16,341 bases of DNA, from NCBI GenBank assembly GCA_038150465.1, contig JAYOTP010000041.1, positions 1 through 16,341 on the forward strand, read 5' to 3'. Made by a program: the position numbers and the translations under genes. Of the stretch, positions 15,112 to 16,341 are shown in pieces. The stretch comes from RFXV01 sp038150465. GTDB lineage: Bacteria > Bacteroidota > Bacteroidia > Flavobacteriales > Schleiferiaceae. Under the pieces are notes generated by a model, which was given only the letters and a program-made list of their open reading frames with translations, had not been told where the DNA came from and made no database searches. How positions within the stretch are numbered: the stretch's first letter is position 1; every line of letters starts with the position of its first letter.

Positions 15112-16227
15112 TTATTTCTTGTTTTCGTTTTTCATGTATCCGCAAAATGCATCGAACAAATAGCGGCTGTCGTGTGGTCCTGGAGACGCCTCGGGATGGA
15201 ACTGTACCGAGAAGACGGGTCTTTCCTTGATCCGGATTCCCGCTACGGTGTGGTCGTTCAGGTGTTTGTGGGTGAGGACAATGTCGTCCCTTCCCTCCAG
15301 ACTGGAGGCGGTGACCACAAAGCCGTGGTTTTGGCTGGTGATCTCTCCCAATCCACTCTCCAAATTCAACACCGGATGGTTGATCCCCCGATGCCCGTTG
15401 TGCATCTTTTCTGTTTGCAGTCCCTGAGACAGGCTGAGCAGCTGATGCCCAAGGCAAATACCAAATACCGGAAGGCCTGAATCGACGATCGCACGTACTT
15501 GGTCTATGTTTTGGGTCATGGCGGCTGGATCACCTGGTCCATTGCTTAAGAAGATCCCATGTGGATCGAAGCTCAGCAGCTCCTCCAAAGGCGTGTGCAT
15601 GGGAAAAACCTTGATCCGGCAGCCGCGCTCTGCGAGGTTGTCAAGGATCGCTTTTTTGACTCCATAATCCAGGGCGGCCACCCTGAGTGGGGCATCTGCC
15701 GAACCGATCTCATAGGTCGTGGTCGTGCTGACGCGCGAAGACAATTCGAGCCCCTCCATACGTGGCACATCGGAGATGCGTTCCCTGAGTGCTTCCGGAT
15801 CGCTGATCTCTGTGGTGATCAGGGCATTCATCGCTCCTTTGTCGCGAATATGCCGGACCACAGCCCGCGTATCGATCCCGTCGATGGCTACTTTTCCCTC
15901 GCGGGCGAAGCGCTCGAGAAGTCCCTCCGAGGCAGACGGCCTGGAATGGATCTGGCTGAACTGCCGACAGACCAGTCCTGCGATCTGAAGCTGTGCACTT
16001 TCATCCTCCGAACCCTTGGTTCCGTAATTACCAATGTGCGTGCTGGCCGTGACCATGATCTGTCCGAAGTAGGAGGGATCGGTAAAGATTTCCTGATAGC
16101 CCGTCATGCCCGTATTGAAACAGATCTCACCGCCTGAGGTGCCGCTCAAACCCACGGATCGACCATGGAAGATCGTGTGGTCTTCGAGATAGAGTAGGGC
16201 GGGTTTTCCTGGTTCAGTTGGGTTCAT
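15112..16227 (-). CDS. carA: Carbamoyl-phosphate synthase small (glutaminase) subunit
   Basis: The 371-residue protein is of normal length. The N-terminal CPSase small-subunit domain includes GEICFNTGMTGYQEIFTDPS (33-52) and IGNYGTKGSEDES (65-77). The C-terminal class-I glutamine amidotransferase domain includes GIFLSNGPGDPA (224-235), the nucleophile C258 in FGICLGHQLLSL (255-266), SQNHGF (298-303), and the catalytic H344/E346 in QFHPEASPGPHD (342-353). It releases ammonia from glutamine and channels it to CarB, making carbamoyl phosphate for pyrimidine and arginine synthesis. No carB is in the window, so CarB must be encoded elsewhere. The start ATG follows rplQ by 81 bases, with no strong Shine-Dalgarno sequence. 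A hairpin-like segment 25 bases upstream of the start may end part of the ribosomal transcript. Confidence 0.96.
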   Translation of the reverse strand: MNPTEPGKPALLYLEDHTIFHGRSVGLSGTSGGEICFNTGMTGYQEIFTDPSYFGQIMVTASTHIGNYGTKGSEDESAQLQIAGLVCRQFSQIHSRPSASEGLLERFAREGKVAIDGIDTRAVVRHIRDKGAMNALITTEISDPEALRERISDVPRMEGLELSSRVSTTTTYEIGSADAPLRVAALDYGVKKAILDNLAERGCRIKVFPMHTPLEELLSFDPHGIFLSNGPGDPAAMTQNIDQVRAIVDSGLPVFGICLGHQLLSLSQGLQTEKMHNGHRGINHPVLNLESGLGEITSQNHGFVVTASSLEGRDDIVLTHKHLNDHTVAGIRIKERPVFSVQFHPEASPGPHDSRYLFDAFCGYMKNENKK

Positions 16228-16251
16228 TCGTGCGTTGGGTTAGCATAAAAA

Positions 16252-16283
16252 AAGGGACAAAAGCGCAAAGGCATTCATCCCTT
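16252..16283 (-). terminator. Possible weak terminator or attenuator between rplQ and carA
   Basis: Read on the reverse strand, the arms AAGGGA (complement of 16278-16283) and TCCCTT (complement of 16252-16257) pair over a 20-base loop. They are followed by further T residues, giving a run of about seven T in all. The stem is only 6 bp and the loop is long, so it is weaker than a standard terminator. It lies in the 81-base gap between rplQ and carA and could separate the ribosomal operon from the metabolic genes, or allow partial read-through. Confidence 0.35.
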
Positions 16284-16308
16284 CATAAAGTCCATTTCAG
16301 GGATTGGA

Positions 16309-16341
16309 TCAGTCTTCCTTCTCCTCTTTAGAAGAATCCGT
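16309..16341 (-). CDS. rplQ: Ribosomal protein bL17, last ten codons (partial, cut by window edge)
   Basis: Only the 3' end is visible: reading the reverse strand gives the residues TDSSKEEKED and a TGA stop. The identification rests on position, because rplQ precedes carA-eno-citrate synthase in Bacteroidota, and on the charged acidic/lysine tail typical of Bacteroidota bL17 proteins. bL17 is a large-subunit ribosomal protein and is the last gene of the S10/spc/alpha ribosomal protein region. With so few residues the call is contextual. Confidence 0.6.
   Translation of the reverse strand, partial: TDSSKEEKED

Overview
The window looks like a chromosomal segment of a Bacteroidota bacterium, most likely a flavobacterium or close relative with moderate GC. 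Four things support this. The order rplQ-carA-eno-citrate synthase is a familiar Bacteroidota arrangement. The run etfB-etfA-bifunctional nuclease-nupC also recalls flavobacterial genomes. The first gene is an outer-membrane beta-barrel receptor of the Bacteroidota TonB-dependent type. Finally, Shine-Dalgarno sequences are weak or absent. The genus cannot be named from the sequence alone. Coding density is very high: no gene-free stretch exceeds about 110 bases (about 175 if the later start of the nucleotidyltransferase gene is the real one). I see no rRNA, tRNA, insertion sequence, CRISPR array or phage gene.

Layout: (1) Bases 1-2217 hold the 3' part of a TonB-dependent receptor-like gene, cut by the window edge. 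(2) Bases 2323-6175 hold a compact four-gene forward unit: a winged-helix/nucleotidyltransferase protein, a Wzz-like polysaccharide co-polymerase, an O-antigen ligase/polymerase-like membrane protein, and a SAM methyltransferase. Their junctions are a 3-base gap and two ATGA overlaps. This is probably a surface-polysaccharide assembly unit. (3) A reverse-strand SDR-type NAD-binding protein follows, and its 3' end overlaps the methyltransferase by 31 bases. Its predicted active site is degenerate. (4) A divergently oriented DUF2079 membrane protein, possibly GT-C-like. (5) A forward run etfB-etfA-BFN/UVR protein-nupC, covering flavoprotein electron transfer, a nuclease-family protein and nucleoside uptake. 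It ends at a perfect 10-bp hairpin that should terminate transcription in both directions. (6) A reverse-strand block, rplQ (last codons only)-carA-eno-citrate synthase, with gaps of 1 and 2 bases between the last three. It links the end of the ribosomal protein operon to pyrimidine/arginine synthesis, glycolysis and entry to the TCA cycle.

Most of the window is housekeeping. The parts most worth a second look are the polysaccharide mini-cluster with its uncharacterised nucleotidyltransferase, the SDR protein lacking the expected catalytic lysine, and the citrate synthase. The latter closely resembles the mitochondrial (type I, eukaryote-like) enzyme rather than the usual bacterial GltA. I found no clear evidence of a wholly new system.
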